Part shown: one piece after another, positions 18,420 to 28,141 of the stretch
Position numbering within the stretch: position 1 is the first letter of the stretch
Layout of the letters: each line of letters starts with the position of its first letter
Assembly (NCBI GenBank): GCA_002134785.1
Contig: MBQZ01000094.1
Span: forward strand, 44,243-108,242
Length of the DNA stretch: 64,000 nucleotides
DNA from: Crenothrix sp. D3
Lineage (GTDB): Bacteria; Pseudomonadota; Gammaproteobacteria; Methylococcales; Methylomonadaceae
Direction: 5' to 3'
Made by a program: the position numbers and the translations under genes
Notes under the pieces: generated by a model
The model's database searches: none
The model's input: the letters and a program-made list of their open reading frames with translations, nothing else
Told to the model about the DNA's origin: nothing

Positions 18420-19157
18420 ATGACAACATTAGCAATTATCGGCGGTACAGGTTTAACGCAACTCAGCGACCTAAAAATTATTAAACGTGAGCGATTAGAC
18501 ACGCCTTATGGCGCACCGTCTGCTGACTTTATCACAGGCGAATTAAACGGCAAATCGGTTGTTTTTCTAGCACGCCACGGTAATCCGCACACCATCGCCC
18601 CACATAAAATAAACTACCGTGCCAATATTTGGGGACTTAAACAGCTGGGTATTACCGAAATTGTCGCCGTCGCCGCTGTCGGTGGGATTACCGAAGCGAT
18701 GAAACCCGCACATATCGCCATTCCCGACCAACTGATTGATTATAGCCACGGGCGTAAACACACGTTTTTTGATGATGAAAACTATCCCGTTACCCACATT
18801 GACTTTACTTATCCATACAACCGCCGCTTACGCGAACTGTTAATCACCGCCGCCGCCAACGCGAATATCGCTATCACTCCAGAAAGTACTTACGGCTGCA
18901 CCCAAGGCCCACGTTTAGAAACCCCCGCTGAAATTAAACGCATGGCACAAGACGGCTGCGATTTAGTCGGTATGACCGCCATGCCAGAAGCCGCCTTAGC
19001 CAAAGAATTAGACATAGAATACGCTGCCATTTCTGTAGTCGCCAACTGGGCGGCAGGCGTGACTGAAGGTGAAATTACGATGGCAGAAATTGAACATAAT
19101 TTGCATAGTGGTATGGCTAATACCGCGCTGTTGTTGAAGGCGTTTATAGCGTTGTAG
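18420..19157 (+). CDS. mtnP: S-methyl-5'-thioinosine/thioadenosine phosphorylase
   Basis: 245 residues of nucleoside phosphorylase family 2. Phosphate- and ribose-binding blocks GGTGLTQL, RHGNPHTIAPHKINYRANIW, TYGCTQGPRLETPAEI and GMTAMPEAALAKELDIEYA are present. In Pseudomonas aeruginosa the equivalent gene next to nagZ encodes a methylthioinosine-specific enzyme, and the length and hpt neighbour favour that reading here; MTA phosphorylase is the alternative. The gene ends TTG TAG within a dispersed palindrome (19151). Confidence 0.88.
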   Translation: MTTLAIIGGTGLTQLSDLKIIKRERLDTPYGAPSADFITGELNGKSVVFLARHGNPHTIAPHKINYRANIWGLKQLGITEIVAVAAVGGITEAMKPAHIAIPDQLIDYSHGRKHTFFDDENYPVTHIDFTYPYNRRLRELLITAAANANIAITPESTYGCTQGPRLETPAEIKRMAQDGCDLVGMTAMPEAALAKELDIEYAAISVVANWAAGVTEGEITMAEIEHNLHSGMANTALLLKAFIAL

Positions 19158-19180
19158 GGTACGCTTGCGTACTAATTAAC
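19151..19180 (+). repeat. GTTGTAGGGTACGC element at mtnP stop
   Basis: GTTGTAGGGTACGC, a 2-nt centre, then GCGTAC and a degenerate right arm. The core GTACGC-TT-GCGTAC is perfectly palindromic. It shares its left arm with the element at 5202 and likewise supplies the TAG stop of the preceding gene. Confidence 0.7.
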
Positions 19181-19203
19181 ATAATTTAGTGAGGAAAGTT
19201 TTA

Positions 19204-19710
19204 ATGAATGCACAAGTTTTAACGCCAACAAAAGCCGATTTCAAACTTACCTTACTGGATGCAGAGGCTGAATCTGTTTTGAGTAGCGACCTTTATTTAT
19301 GGCTCTGTGAGAATGGCTTGCCTAGTGAAGTCGCTATTAGATTAAAAGACCTGATTAACGTTACTGCAAAAGTTGCTGACCGCGTTATTAATATCGGTAA
19401 AATTGTTCTAATTAAAATTATCGAGTTTATTAAAGCCCATCCGAATCTTGCTATTGGTATTGCTGTCGGAGCCGCGATTGGGGCATTGGTCAGTATGATT
19501 CCTTTTTTAGGTGTTTATTTAGCACCAATTGTTACCGCAATTGCAGTCACTATTGGTGCGATTGCAGGTCATCGACTTGATAAAATTGAACAAGGAAAAG
19601 TCGTCAATACAACTGATGGTTTAATTGCTATAGGACAAGATGTTATTGAAATAGCCAAGGCATTTTTTAAGTTGCTTATCGATATTTTCAACACCATATT
19701 TGAACAATAA
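19204..19710 (+). CDS. Unknown glycine-rich membrane-associated protein
   Basis: 168 residues from ATG 19204, chosen because GAGGAAAG lies 6 nt upstream. A GTG at 19189 overlaps that site and is less likely. Residues about 82-128 form two hydrophobic glycine- and alanine-rich helices (IGIAVGAAIGALVSMIPFLG, then VTAIAVTIGAIAGHRL), like a glycine zipper. The N-terminal part is soluble and the C-terminus (about 135-168) is a mixed helix. No family recognised. It probably pairs with the next gene, whose ATG is 24 bp downstream and which has a similar build. Confidence 0.75.
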   Translation: MNAQVLTPTKADFKLTLLDAEAESVLSSDLYLWLCENGLPSEVAIRLKDLINVTAKVADRVINIGKIVLIKIIEFIKAHPNLAIGIAVGAAIGALVSMIPFLGVYLAPIVTAIAVTIGAIAGHRLDKIEQGKVVNTTDGLIAIGQDVIEIAKAFFKLLIDIFNTIFEQ

Positions 19711-19734
19711 CTTTTAGGGTAGGTGTGATGTGAA

Positions 19735-20298
19735 ATGTTCACGAACTCAAAAGTAACAAAAGAACAACTCCTCAAAATGATTGATGATTTAGAGAAAAAT
19801 CCAGATGATAAAGTACGCATCTTGGGTGATACAGGCATTACTTTAGTCGGTGTAGGATTAGGCGCAGCAGCGGCAGGTACTTTAGCAAGTGCGGCAGGAG
19901 CAACGTCAATTTTCGGGCTGACAACAGCCGCGAGTTGGTTTGGTGTGGCAGCAGTCGCAGCAACGCCTGTCGGTTGGATTATTGGCACTGCTGCGGTTGC
20001 TGGTGCGGCGGCTTATGGTGTATCACGCTTAATTCATGGCGGAGGCTTAGCCGAGGGAAGAAAATTAGAGTTGTTACAACAATTCCGTGAAAAGTCTAAG
20101 TCTCTGGAAGCAAAAGAAAAAGCGGGAAGCATTACTGAGATTGATAAAACAGCCTTTATTATCTCCACTAGGGAGCTGATTGATAAAGATGTTATTTCAC
20201 CCAAAGATGCTTCTGAATTAATTAATCATGTCGAACAAGGGCGTATTTCTATTTTTCAAGCTTATGAGATGATTCAAAATTTGCTGAAAGAAAATTAG
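19735..20298 (+). CDS. Unknown protein with glycine-zipper-like hydrophobic core
   Basis: 187 residues. The N-terminal helix (to about 32) is charged, the middle (about 38-102) is a long Ala/Gly-rich hydrophobic hairpin (GLGAAAAGTLASAAGAT, then GTAAVAGAAAYGVSRLI), and the C-terminal 80 residues are soluble, helical, and end ISPKDASELINHVEQGRISI-type, resembling a short regulatory helical repeat. I do not recognise the family. Same strand and architecture as the gene before it, so the two may form one membrane-active module. Confidence 0.75.
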   Translation: MFTNSKVTKEQLLKMIDDLEKNPDDKVRILGDTGITLVGVGLGAAAAGTLASAAGATSIFGLTTAASWFGVAAVAATPVGWIIGTAAVAGAAAYGVSRLIHGGGLAEGRKLELLQQFREKSKSLEAKEKAGSITEIDKTAFIISTRELIDKDVISPKDASELINHVEQGRISIFQAYEMIQNLLKEN

Positions 20299-20365
20299 CC
20301 TACGACTCATTCAATAGCAGGTATAAAAAACTGCTTTTTAATATATTAATTTCGAGAAACAAATA

Positions 20366-20932
20366 ATGCCCAAAGCAAGTGAATTAAAATCAGGTATGGT
20401 GGTGGAAATCAACGGCGTGGCTCATGCTGTTAAACAAGTTGAGGTGAGAAATCCATCCTCACGCGGCGCGTCTACCTTGTACAAAATCCGTTTTACCAAT
20501 CTCAAAACAGGGCAGAAACTGGATGAGTCGTTGAAAGGTACGGATATGTATAAAGAGGCGGATTATGCGCGGGTGAAAGTGCAGTATTCTTATCAAGATG
20601 GTGACAGTTTTATTTTTATGAACAGCGAAGATTACACCCCTTACAGCTTAAACCGTGAAGACATCGCGGATCAAGTTGGCTATTTAATCGAAGGCTTAGA
20701 AAGCATCGTGGCGTTATTAGTCGATGATACCGTTATCGCGATTGAGCTACCTGCCTCGGTGGTGATGACGATTGTAGAAACCGCACCTGCTATTAAAGGT
20801 GCGACCGCCGCAGGGCGCACTAAAACCGCTAAACTCAGCACGGGCATTGAAGTGCAAGTGCCTGAATATTTGGAAACTGATGAGCTAATCAAAGTTAATA
20901 CTGAAACAGGCAAGTTTATGTCGCGTGCTTAA
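20366..20932 (+). CDS. efpL: Elongation factor P-like protein EfpL (YeiP)
   Basis: 188 residues in three EF-P-like domains. The start (MPKASELKSGMVVEINGVAH), the loop RNPSSRGASTLYK and the end VQVPEYLETDELIKV match YeiP/EfpL and not canonical EF-P. The loop tip residue is Arg33, the unmodified arginine found in the E. coli paralogue. EfpL helps ribosomes through stalling at polyproline and related motifs. A separate efp should exist elsewhere. A perfect palindrome follows the stop. Confidence 0.93.
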   Translation: MPKASELKSGMVVEINGVAHAVKQVEVRNPSSRGASTLYKIRFTNLKTGQKLDESLKGTDMYKEADYARVKVQYSYQDGDSFIFMNSEDYTPYSLNREDIADQVGYLIEGLESIVALLVDDTVIAIELPASVVMTIVETAPAIKGATAAGRTKTAKLSTGIEVQVPEYLETDELIKVNTETGKFMSRA

Positions 20933-20935
20933 ACG

Positions 20936-20968
20936 ACGGATAACATCCCTTAAAGGGATGTTATCCGT
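20936..20968. repeat. Palindrome after efpL
   Basis: Arms ACGGATAACATCCC (20936-20949) and GGGATGTTATCCGT (20955-20968) pair perfectly over a TTAAA centre. No T run follows on either side. It may help terminate efpL, but it also resembles the other TTTAA-centred palindromes. Confidence 0.75.
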
Positions 20969-20999
20969 AACAATCTGCAAATTTTAACCAGCCCTTATC

Positions 21000-22133
21000 A
21001 TGCCCAATCAAGACCACACCCTCACCGCCACACAAGGCACGTTTATTCTGCACCGTTTACCACACCGTCCCCGTGAGTTATTACGCGCGTGGGATGCAGC
21101 GGATGAATATGTGCTGGACACGCTTGCCGACACGCCGCCGAATACGCGCGTGTTAATTGTTAATGATACTTTTGGTGCGTTAGCTGTGGCGTTGCATCAG
21201 TTGCAACCCCATGCCCTGTCTGATTCCTATCTATCACAGCAAGCAACACGGATTAACCTGCGCAATAATAATTTACCTGAACACGCTGTTAAATTGACAG
21301 CAAGTCTGGACATACTGGACGGCGTGTTTAATTATGTGGTGATTAAAGTACCGAAAACACTGGCGTTATTAGAAGACCAACTTATCCGTTTACGTCCGCA
21401 TATCAACGCGGACACACAGATTATCATTGCGGGTATGGTCAAAGCCTTACCCGCTAACGTGTGGAAACTATTGGAACGGTTAATCGGCACTACCAGCACC
21501 TCATTAGCGAAGAAAAAAGCACGGCTGATTTTTGCGACTTTGGATGAAAATTTGCCAATTGTTGAAAATCCCTATCCTGTTGAATACCAACTGGAAAACA
21601 CCGATTATTGGCTAAGCAATCACGCCAACGTCTTTTCGCGTGACCGTCTCGACATAGGCACACGGTTTTTTTTGGAACATTTGCCCATTAAACCCAATGT
21701 GACTGACATCATTGATTTAGCCTGTGGTAATGGCGTAGTCGGCTTGATTGCCGCTGAACGCAATCCCACTGCAACACTGCATTTTATTGATGAATCGTTT
21801 ATGGCAGTCGCTTCGGCACGCACTAATTTTCAGCGTGCATTTGGAGAACAGCGGACAGCTAGTTTTCAAATCGGTGATGGCTTAAGCGATTTTGCGGCGC
21901 AATCCGCCGATGTAATTTTATGCAATCCACCGTTTCATCAACAGAATACTATTGGCGATCAAATCGCTGTTCAGCTCTTTAAACAAGCTAAAAATGTGTT
22001 AAAAAAAGGCGGCGAATTGTGGGTTATCGGTAATCGTCATTTAAATTATTACCAAGATTTAAACCGCTTATTCGGTAACTGCACTGTCGTTGCAAGCAAT
22101 ACTAAATTCGTGATATGGCGAGCGAAAGCCTAA
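21000..22133 (+). CDS. rlmG: 23S rRNA (guanine1835-N2)-methyltransferase
   Basis: 377 residues: an N-terminal degenerate methyltransferase-like domain (about 1-190) and a C-terminal catalytic Rossmann domain with DLACGNGVVGLIA (SAM) and the NPPF catalytic motif in VILCNPPFHQQ. The length, and the blocks VIKVPKTLALLEDQL, NHANVFSRDRLDIGTRFF and GNRHLNYY, favour RlmG over the shorter RsmC. It N2-methylates a guanine of 23S rRNA in the large subunit. The gene is monocistronic or read through into accA, whose ATG is about 79 bp downstream. Confidence 0.92.
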   Translation: MPNQDHTLTATQGTFILHRLPHRPRELLRAWDAADEYVLDTLADTPPNTRVLIVNDTFGALAVALHQLQPHALSDSYLSQQATRINLRNNNLPEHAVKLTASLDILDGVFNYVVIKVPKTLALLEDQLIRLRPHINADTQIIIAGMVKALPANVWKLLERLIGTTSTSLAKKKARLIFATLDENLPIVENPYPVEYQLENTDYWLSNHANVFSRDRLDIGTRFFLEHLPIKPNVTDIIDLACGNGVVGLIAAERNPTATLHFIDESFMAVASARTNFQRAFGEQRTASFQIGDGLSDFAAQSADVILCNPPFHQQNTIGDQIAVQLFKQAKNVLKKGGELWVIGNRHLNYYQDLNRLFGNCTVVASNTKFVIWRAKA

Positions 22134-22211
22134 CGCGCCTTGTACCTGCATCCTTATTTCTATAAAATCCCCTCCCTAACGCTCACCCTAACTTCTTTTG
22201 ACACGCAGGCT

Positions 22212-23180
22212 ATGGACTTAAATTTTCTCGATTTCGAACAACCGATTGCTGAACTAGAAGCAAAAATAAAAGAACTGCGCAATGTGCAGTCTGATAACAA
22301 TATCAACATATCTGACGCGCTTAAACAGTTAGAAGACAGAAGTTTGGCACTGACTGAATCCATTTTTGCTAATCTTTCCGATTGGCAAATTTCGCAAGTG
22401 TCTCGACACCCCGGCCGTCCTTATACCTTGGATTATGTTGAACATTTGTTCACTGAATTTCACGAACTGCATGGCGACCGTACATACTCCGACGACCCCG
22501 CTATTGTTTGTGGCTTAGCGCGTCTGGATGGACAGCCTGTGATGATTATTGGGCATCAAAAAGGACGCGATACCAAAGAAAAAATTTACCGTAACTTCGG
22601 TATGCCACGCCCTGAAGGTTATCGTAAAGCCTTACGCGTGATGAAAATGGCAGAGCGTTTTGGTTTGCCGTTGATTTGCTTAATTGACACTCCAGGTGCC
22701 TATCCTGGAATTGGCGCAGAAGAGCGCGGACAAAGTGAAGCCATTGCTAGAAATTTATTTGAAATGGCAAAACTTAGAACCCCGATTATCTGCACCATCA
22801 TCGGTGAAGGTGGTTCAGGTGGTGCGTTAGCGATTGGCGTAGGTGATCGCTTAATTATGTTGGAATACAGCACTTATTCGGTTATTTCCCCCGAAGGCTG
22901 CGCGTCCATATTGTGGAAAAGCCCCGATAAAGCCCAATTAGCCGCTGAAGCAATGGGGATTACCTCCGACCGTATTCGTGAACAAGGTTTTGTAGATGAA
23001 GTGGTTAGAGAACCGCTAGGCGGCGGGCATCGTGATTTCAAAATAATTGCCTCGAATTTAAAAGAAGCATTGATACGCCATTTAGCCGAACTCAAACAGC
23101 ATTCACTTGATGAGCTACTAGAGAAACGTTATCAGCGCATTATGGATTTTGGCGTGTTTAGTGATGATTCTGGCAAGTAA
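22212..23180 (+). CDS. accA: Acetyl-CoA carboxylase carboxyltransferase subunit alpha
   Basis: 322 residues from the ATG at 22212, which restores the normal N-terminus [19 protein letters not shown]. An upstream in-frame extension to 22140 is not homologous to the family. Core blocks: [64 protein letters not shown] and [15 protein letters not shown]. It forms the carboxyltransferase with AccD and makes malonyl-CoA for fatty-acid synthesis. Only a weak CAGG is seen upstream of the start. Confidence 0.96.
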   Translation: MDLNFLDFEQPIAELEAKIKELRNVQSDNNINISDALKQLEDRSLALTESIFANLSDWQISQVSRHPGRPYTLDYVEHLFTEFHELHGDRTYSDDPAIVCGLARLDGQPVMIIGHQKGRDTKEKIYRNFGMPRPEGYRKALRVMKMAERFGLPLICLIDTPGAYPGIGAEERGQSEAIARNLFEMAKLRTPIICTIIGEGGSGGALAIGVGDRLIMLEYSTYSVISPEGCASILWKSPDKAQLAAEAMGITSDRIREQGFVDEVVREPLGGGHRDFKIIASNLKEALIRHLAELKQHSLDELLEKRYQRIMDFGVFSDDSGK

Positions 23181-23251
23181 GCGTTAGCCGTTATTTGTTC
23201 TTGCGGGCTATGTCATTGCTTTTAATAGCGGATATTGCACGCGACTAGTAG

Positions 23252-23302
23252 CCACGAAAAACACGGAAAGCGGTCATTGATTTTTTTCGTGTCTTTTGTG
23301 GA
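23252..23302. repeat. CCACGAAAAACACG inverted repeat
   Basis: CCACGAAAAACACG (23252-23265) opposes CGTGTCTTTTGTGG (23289-23302) with two mismatched pairs. A similar TTTTTCGTGTTTTTGTGCTT stretch occurs at 28936. This looks like a dispersed intergenic element, not a gene. Confidence 0.6.
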
Positions 23303-23343
23303 CAATGCGTAGCAGCAGTTAATTTTCAAGGCTTAAATAAACT

Positions 23344-24414
23344 ATGAATACAACGGTACTTTCTCCTATTAAAATCGGTGCTTATACCTTACCGAATCGA
23401 GTAATTATGGCTCCCTTAACGCGAATGCGTTCACCTGATGGTGTGGCGAATGAGTTAATGGCAACGTATTACACGCAACGTGCCAGTGCGGGTTTAATTA
23501 TTTCCGAAGCGTCGCCTATTTCGCCGCAAGGCATTGGTTATCCCGCTATTCCGTGTATTTATGATGCAGCACACGTTGAGGGCTGGAAAAAAGTCATCTC
23601 AGCGGTTCACGCAAAAAAGGGGCATATCTTTTTGCAGTTATGGCACGTTGGACGTATTTCTCATCCTGATTATCATGAGGGTGCGTTACCCGTCGCACCG
23701 TCTGCTATCGCGCCCAAAGGTCAGGCGATTACGCCCACAGGTATGAAGCCGTTTGTTACACCGCGTGATTTATCAGTGGCTGAAATTCAAGAGATTGTTG
23801 AGCATTATCGCCACGCTGCTGAAAATGCGCTGGCAGCAGGGTTTGATGGCGTGGAAATTCACGCGGCAAATGGTTATTTAATTGACCAATTTTTGCGTGA
23901 TGGTTCTAATCAACGCACTGATGAGTATGGTGGTAGTTTAGAAAATCGCACGCGCTTTTTGTTGCAAATAACCGAAGCGGTGGTGTCGGTGTGGGGTGCT
24001 GATAGAGTTGGTGTGCGGCTTGCGCCAAGCGGTACATTTAATGATATGACGGATTCTGTGCCAGAAGAGCTGTTTGTTTATGTGCTAGAACAATTGAATG
24101 CTTTTAATCTGGCATACCTTCATGTTGTTGACGCGCTTGAAAGTGATATTAGGCACGGTGCAAAGGTGGTTGATTTGGCAGTGTTACGCGCGGCTTATCA
24201 CGGCATATTAATAGTGTGTGGTGGTTATGATTATGACCGCGCTAATAAAACCATTGAGCAAGGATTGGCAGATGCGGTCGCGTTTGGACAGTTATACATT
24301 GCTAATCCTGATTTAGTGGAACGCTTTGCGGCTAACGCGCCGTTAAATAAACCCGATGCAAGAACGTTTTATGGCGGCGAAGCGAAGGGTTATACGGATT
24401 ATCCGATTTTATAA
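23344..24414 (+). CDS. Old Yellow Enzyme-family alkene reductase
   Basis: 356 residues, an FMN-binding TIM barrel. IMAPLTRMRSPDG, LQLWHVGRISHPDY, GFDGVEIHAANGYLIDQFLRDGSNQRTDEYGGS (catalytic Tyr and FMN contacts) and GGYDYDRANK are the NemA/XenA-type blocks. It reduces activated alkenes, such as N-ethylmaleimide or 2-cyclohexenone, and nitro compounds with NAD(P)H. The physiological substrate cannot be told. It stands alone, with no NemR-like regulator beside it. Confidence 0.93.
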   Translation: MNTTVLSPIKIGAYTLPNRVIMAPLTRMRSPDGVANELMATYYTQRASAGLIISEASPISPQGIGYPAIPCIYDAAHVEGWKKVISAVHAKKGHIFLQLWHVGRISHPDYHEGALPVAPSAIAPKGQAITPTGMKPFVTPRDLSVAEIQEIVEHYRHAAENALAAGFDGVEIHAANGYLIDQFLRDGSNQRTDEYGGSLENRTRFLLQITEAVVSVWGADRVGVRLAPSGTFNDMTDSVPEELFVYVLEQLNAFNLAYLHVVDALESDIRHGAKVVDLAVLRAAYHGILIVCGGYDYDRANKTIEQGLADAVAFGQLYIANPDLVERFAANAPLNKPDARTFYGGEAKGYTDYPIL

Positions 24415-24610
24415 AAATGCAATTGCAGTCATTCCTAAATAGATACTTATATGATAGGGGTGATGTTTTATTAGTGGGTATTTCTAATATCCATTTTATA
24501 TCTATTAATACACCATTTTAAGTGATTGTTATTTCTGGTTTATTGGGTAACAATGGCAACACTTTTGGAGGTTGGTTGTTTAATTTTAATTAGGATGTCA
24601 TAACCCCGTT

Positions 24611-27600
24611 ATGAAGTTAGAAAAAATCAAACTTTCGGGTTTTAAATCCTTTGTTGATACCACCGTTATTCCAATCACCAGCAATCTGACGGCTATTGTT
24701 GGCCCGAATGGCTGCGGTAAATCGAATATTATTGATGCGGTGCGTTGGGTGATGGGCGAAAGTTCCGCTAAACATTTGCGTGGCGGTAATATGGCGGATG
24801 TTATTTTTAATGGTTCGTCAGGGCGTAAACCTGTCAGTACCGCATCGGTCGAATTAGTGTTTAATAATTCTGAAGGCAAGCTGGGGGGGGAATATGCCCA
24901 GTATGACAGCATTGCCATTAAGCGACAGGTCAGTCGTGATGGTTTATCGGTGTATTGGCTGAATGGTTCACGCTGTCGGCGCAGAGATATTACCGATTTA
25001 TTTTTAGGCACTGGGCTGGGTTCGCGTAGTTATGCGATTATCGAGCAAGGCACGATTTCGCGTATGGTGGAAGCGAAGCCTGACGAGTTGCGCGTCCATA
25101 TCGAAGAAGCCGCTGGCATTTCTAAATATAAAGAACGCCGCAGTGAAACCGAAACCCGAATGCGTAACACCCGCGATAATTTAGAACGGCTGGATGATGT
25201 CCGTGAGGAAGTGGACAAGCAAATCAAGCATTTGCAAAAACAAGCCGAAAAAGCCGAAAAATACACTGAGCTTAAACAGCAAGAGCGGCAGTTTAAGTCT
25301 GAATTGTTAGTTATGCGCTGGCACAGTTATCAGCAAGCTGCCAGCGAGTTGGATACGAAATTACAAGCCGTTGCCATTGAGCATAATCGGCTATTTGTGG
25401 AATCGCGTAGCATTGATAGCAGTTTGGAAAGCCAACGCGCTGCACATCAGCAACAGCAACAGCTGGTTAATCAAGTGCAAGGCGATTATTACGGTGCGGC
25501 TGCAGAAGTGGGGCGTTTTGAACAAACGATTAAGCATGAACAACGCATTCATGAGGACGCAGTGCTGGACATTGGACGTTCACAGCAACAAGCCGATCAT
25601 GCGTTGAGTGAGTTGGAAGCCGATAATCAGGTATTAGAAGATATTAAACAACAGTTGGACGAAGCCGAACAAAGCTGGCTAGATGTTCAAGAACGCCAAG
25701 AAACGGTCGTGCAGTGTCAGCAAGATACAGAGCAGCAGCGTCAAGCATGGCAAGCACAATGGAATAGTTATCAGGCTAAAACTGCGCGTTATAAAGAGCA
25801 GACAGAAGTCCAGCGCGTTAAAATTATTCAATTGGATAATCAACAACAGCAATTACAAATTCGACTTGATAGGTTGTTGCTGGAAAGTGAACAGTTGTCA
25901 GCGGGTGATTTGTCCGATGATATTGAGTCATTAGCAGCCAGTATTGAACTGATTGAAACACAGCGTGAAGATTTACAGGTTGAGCTTGAACAATTACATT
26001 CGCAAATAACAAAGCACCGCCAACAGATTAAGCAACTGCATGATACGCTGCATAGTCATCGTTCACAGCAACAGCAACTGACAGGCAAAATAACGTCGTT
26101 GGAATTATTACAGCAACACGCTATGGGTAAGGATAATAAAAACCTGAGTGCGTGGCTAGATAAATGCAGCGTGGCTATTGAGCAAGGACGGTTAGCGGAA
26201 TATTTAGACGTGAATGCAGGCTGGGAAATAGCGGTTGAAACGGTGCTGGGCAGTTATTTAGAGGCGGTTTGTGTAGAGCAAATTGATTCATTATTACCGT
26301 TTTTACCAAGTTTAACGGATGAATCTTTAACATTGTTTGCGTCCGCTGGTTTATCAGAACACGACTGCCAGTCCTTTAAAGGACTGGCAGTCGTTGCACC
26401 AGCACTATTAACTAAAATCAGCGCACCGTGGGATTTAAGTGGTTTATTGTCGGGCGTTTATTGTGCCGAAGATAGCGAAACCGCTCAGCAGTTAGCAAAA
26501 AATCTGCAAGTAACTGAATCCGTTATTACGCCTGAGGGTTTATGGTTAGGTGCGGGCTGGTTGAAAATTCAGCGTAGCAAAGATTATAAAACGGGCGTAT
26601 TACAGCGTGAAAAAGAATTGCGCTTGTTAAAGCAACAATTAGAGCAGTCAGAAACTGAGATAGCGGATGTTGAAGACTGTTTGGTGGCGACAGAAGCGCA
26701 TCTAAAAACTGCCGAAGTTCAGCGTGAATCAGTGGCGCGATATGATAGTAATCTAGGCATGGAGTTGTCACTTAAAAACGCAGAGTTAAGTGCGCAGTCT
26801 GCCCGCTTAGAGCAACAGCAGCACCGTTTGGCGCAAATCAGTCGGGAGCAGCACGATATTAATGGTGAATTGGTTAAAACCCTTGCAATGTTGGATGAAG
26901 CTGCGCAGTTACAGGCACAAGCCGAAGCCATTATGGAAGAACAAGAAACCACGCGACTACAGCTAGAGACGGCAAATCAAGTGTTACAAACCGCCCAACA
27001 TCATAGCGAACACGCGGTGAATGAAGCGAGACAGCAGGTGTTTAGTATCAAAGCAAGCATTGAAGCACTGCGGTCGTCGGAAAGTTTGACCAGTAAACAA
27101 ATAGAACGCTTACGACTGCAACACCAGCAAGCTGTGGCGCGTATTGCGCAGTTAGACGCTAAACAGCAGCAAACCTCTTCGACATTGGCTGAGGAAAAAG
27201 CCTTACTCGCTGACAAAGTGCTGGAAAAAAACCAACTGGAACAGCGATTAAAAACCGAGCGGCAGATTCAAAATGAGTTAGAAGCGACTCTCACGGAGTT
27301 AGCCAAGCAACACACGCGCGTACAAAGAGCGTTAGACGTTGAGAAAGAAGCTCTGGATAAGCTGCGTTTTGAGAGTCAAGAAAGTAAAGTGCGAGGGCAA
27401 ACAGTCAATGAGCAACTGAAAGAAATGAATGTTGATGCTGAGCAAGTGTTAAAAAATCTAAGCGAACAGGCGACAGAATCAGTCTGGAAAGATAAAGTGG
27501 ATGAATTGACCACGCAAATTGAACGCTTGGGCGCGATTAATCTAACTGCTATCGAAGAATATAAAGCGCAATCGGAACGCAGTGCTTTTTTAAATGCCCA

Positions 27601-28141
27601 ACACGCCGACCTGATTGAAGCCTTACAAACCTTAGAAATGGCGATTAGTACCATTGATAAAGAAAGTCGGTTACGTTTTAAAGAAACATTCGATAAAATA
27701 AACAGCGGATTACAAGAAAAATTTCCAAAATTATTTGGCGGCGGACACGCCTATTTGGAATTAACGGAACAAGATTTATTAGAATCGGGGGTTACTATTA
27801 TCGCTAGACCCCCTGGTAAGAAAAACAGCACGATTCATTTATTATCGGGTGGCGAAAAAGCATTAACCGCAGTGGCATTAGTTTTTTCAATTTTTGAACT
27901 TAATCCTGCGCCGTTTTGCCTATTAGATGAAGTGGATGCACCACTGGATGATGCAAATGTAAGACGATTTTCAAAAATGGTTGAAGAAATGTCTGCCAGC
28001 GTACAGTTTTTATATATCTCACACAATAAGGTTACAATGGAAATTTCCAAACAGTTAGCAGGTGTTACCATGAAAGAGCCAGGCGTGTCCCGAATGGTCG
28101 CGGTTGATATTGAAGAAGCAATCAGTTTGGCGGTCATCTAA
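24611..28141 (+). CDS. smc: Chromosome segregation SMC ATPase
   Basis: 1176 residues. An N-terminal ABC head with Walker A GPNGCGKSN (31-39), a long coiled coil (about 170-490), a hinge (about 510-660), a second coiled coil (about 670-1020) and a C-terminal head with the signature LLSGGEKALTA and Walker B LLDEVDAPLDDAN. It compacts and segregates chromosomes with ScpAB. The gene overlaps zipA by 1 bp (TAATG). In the hinge, codons for about residues 584-595 (HDCQSFKGLAVV) coincide with a perfect 34-bp palindrome, apparently an insertion that kept the frame. Confidence 0.96.
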   Translation: MKLEKIKLSGFKSFVDTTVIPITSNLTAIVGPNGCGKSNIIDAVRWVMGESSAKHLRGGNMADVIFNGSSGRKPVSTASVELVFNNSEGKLGGEYAQYDSIAIKRQVSRDGLSVYWLNGSRCRRRDITDLFLGTGLGSRSYAIIEQGTISRMVEAKPDELRVHIEEAAGISKYKERRSETETRMRNTRDNLERLDDVREEVDKQIKHLQKQAEKAEKYTELKQQERQFKSELLVMRWHSYQQAASELDTKLQAVAIEHNRLFVESRSIDSSLESQRAAHQQQQQLVNQVQGDYYGAAAEVGRFEQTIKHEQRIHEDAVLDIGRSQQQADHALSELEADNQVLEDIKQQLDEAEQSWLDVQERQETVVQCQQDTEQQRQAWQAQWNSYQAKTARYKEQTEVQRVKIIQLDNQQQQLQIRLDRLLLESEQLSAGDLSDDIESLAASIELIETQREDLQVELEQLHSQITKHRQQIKQLHDTLHSHRSQQQQLTGKITSLELLQQHAMGKDNKNLSAWLDKCSVAIEQGRLAEYLDVNAGWEIAVETVLGSYLEAVCVEQIDSLLPFLPSLTDESLTLFASAGLSEHDCQSFKGLAVVAPALLTKISAPWDLSGLLSGVYCAEDSETAQQLAKNLQVTESVITPEGLWLGAGWLKIQRSKDYKTGVLQREKELRLLKQQLEQSETEIADVEDCLVATEAHLKTAEVQRESVARYDSNLGMELSLKNAELSAQSARLEQQQHRLAQISREQHDINGELVKTLAMLDEAAQLQAQAEAIMEEQETTRLQLETANQVLQTAQHHSEHAVNEARQQVFSIKASIEALRSSESLTSKQIERLRLQHQQAVARIAQLDAKQQQTSSTLAEEKALLADKVLEKNQLEQRLKTERQIQNELEATLTELAKQHTRVQRALDVEKEALDKLRFESQESKVRGQTVNEQLKEMNVDAEQVLKNLSEQATESVWKDKVDELTTQIERLGAINLTAIEEYKAQSERSAFLNAQHADLIEALQTLEMAISTIDKESRLRFKETFDKINSGLQEKFPKLFGGGHAYLELTEQDLLESGVTIIARPPGKKNSTIHLLSGGEKALTAVALVFSIFELNPAPFCLLDEVDAPLDDANVRRFSKMVEEMSASVQFLYISHNKVTMEISKQLAGVTMKEPGVSRMVAVDIEEAISLAVI
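26361..26394. repeat. Perfect 34-bp palindrome inside smc
   Basis: The left arm ACGACTGCCAGTCCTTT (26361-26377) and the right arm AAAGGACTGGCAGTCGT (26378-26394) are exact reverse complements. It lies in the smc hinge and is read through in frame. The same element, with two substitutions and one base shorter, occurs between two polysaccharide genes at 54210-54240. Confidence 0.95.

Noticed and set aside
22140..22211. Upstream extension of accA
   Set aside because: The extra residues do not match the family; the ATG at 22212 gives the normal N-terminus.
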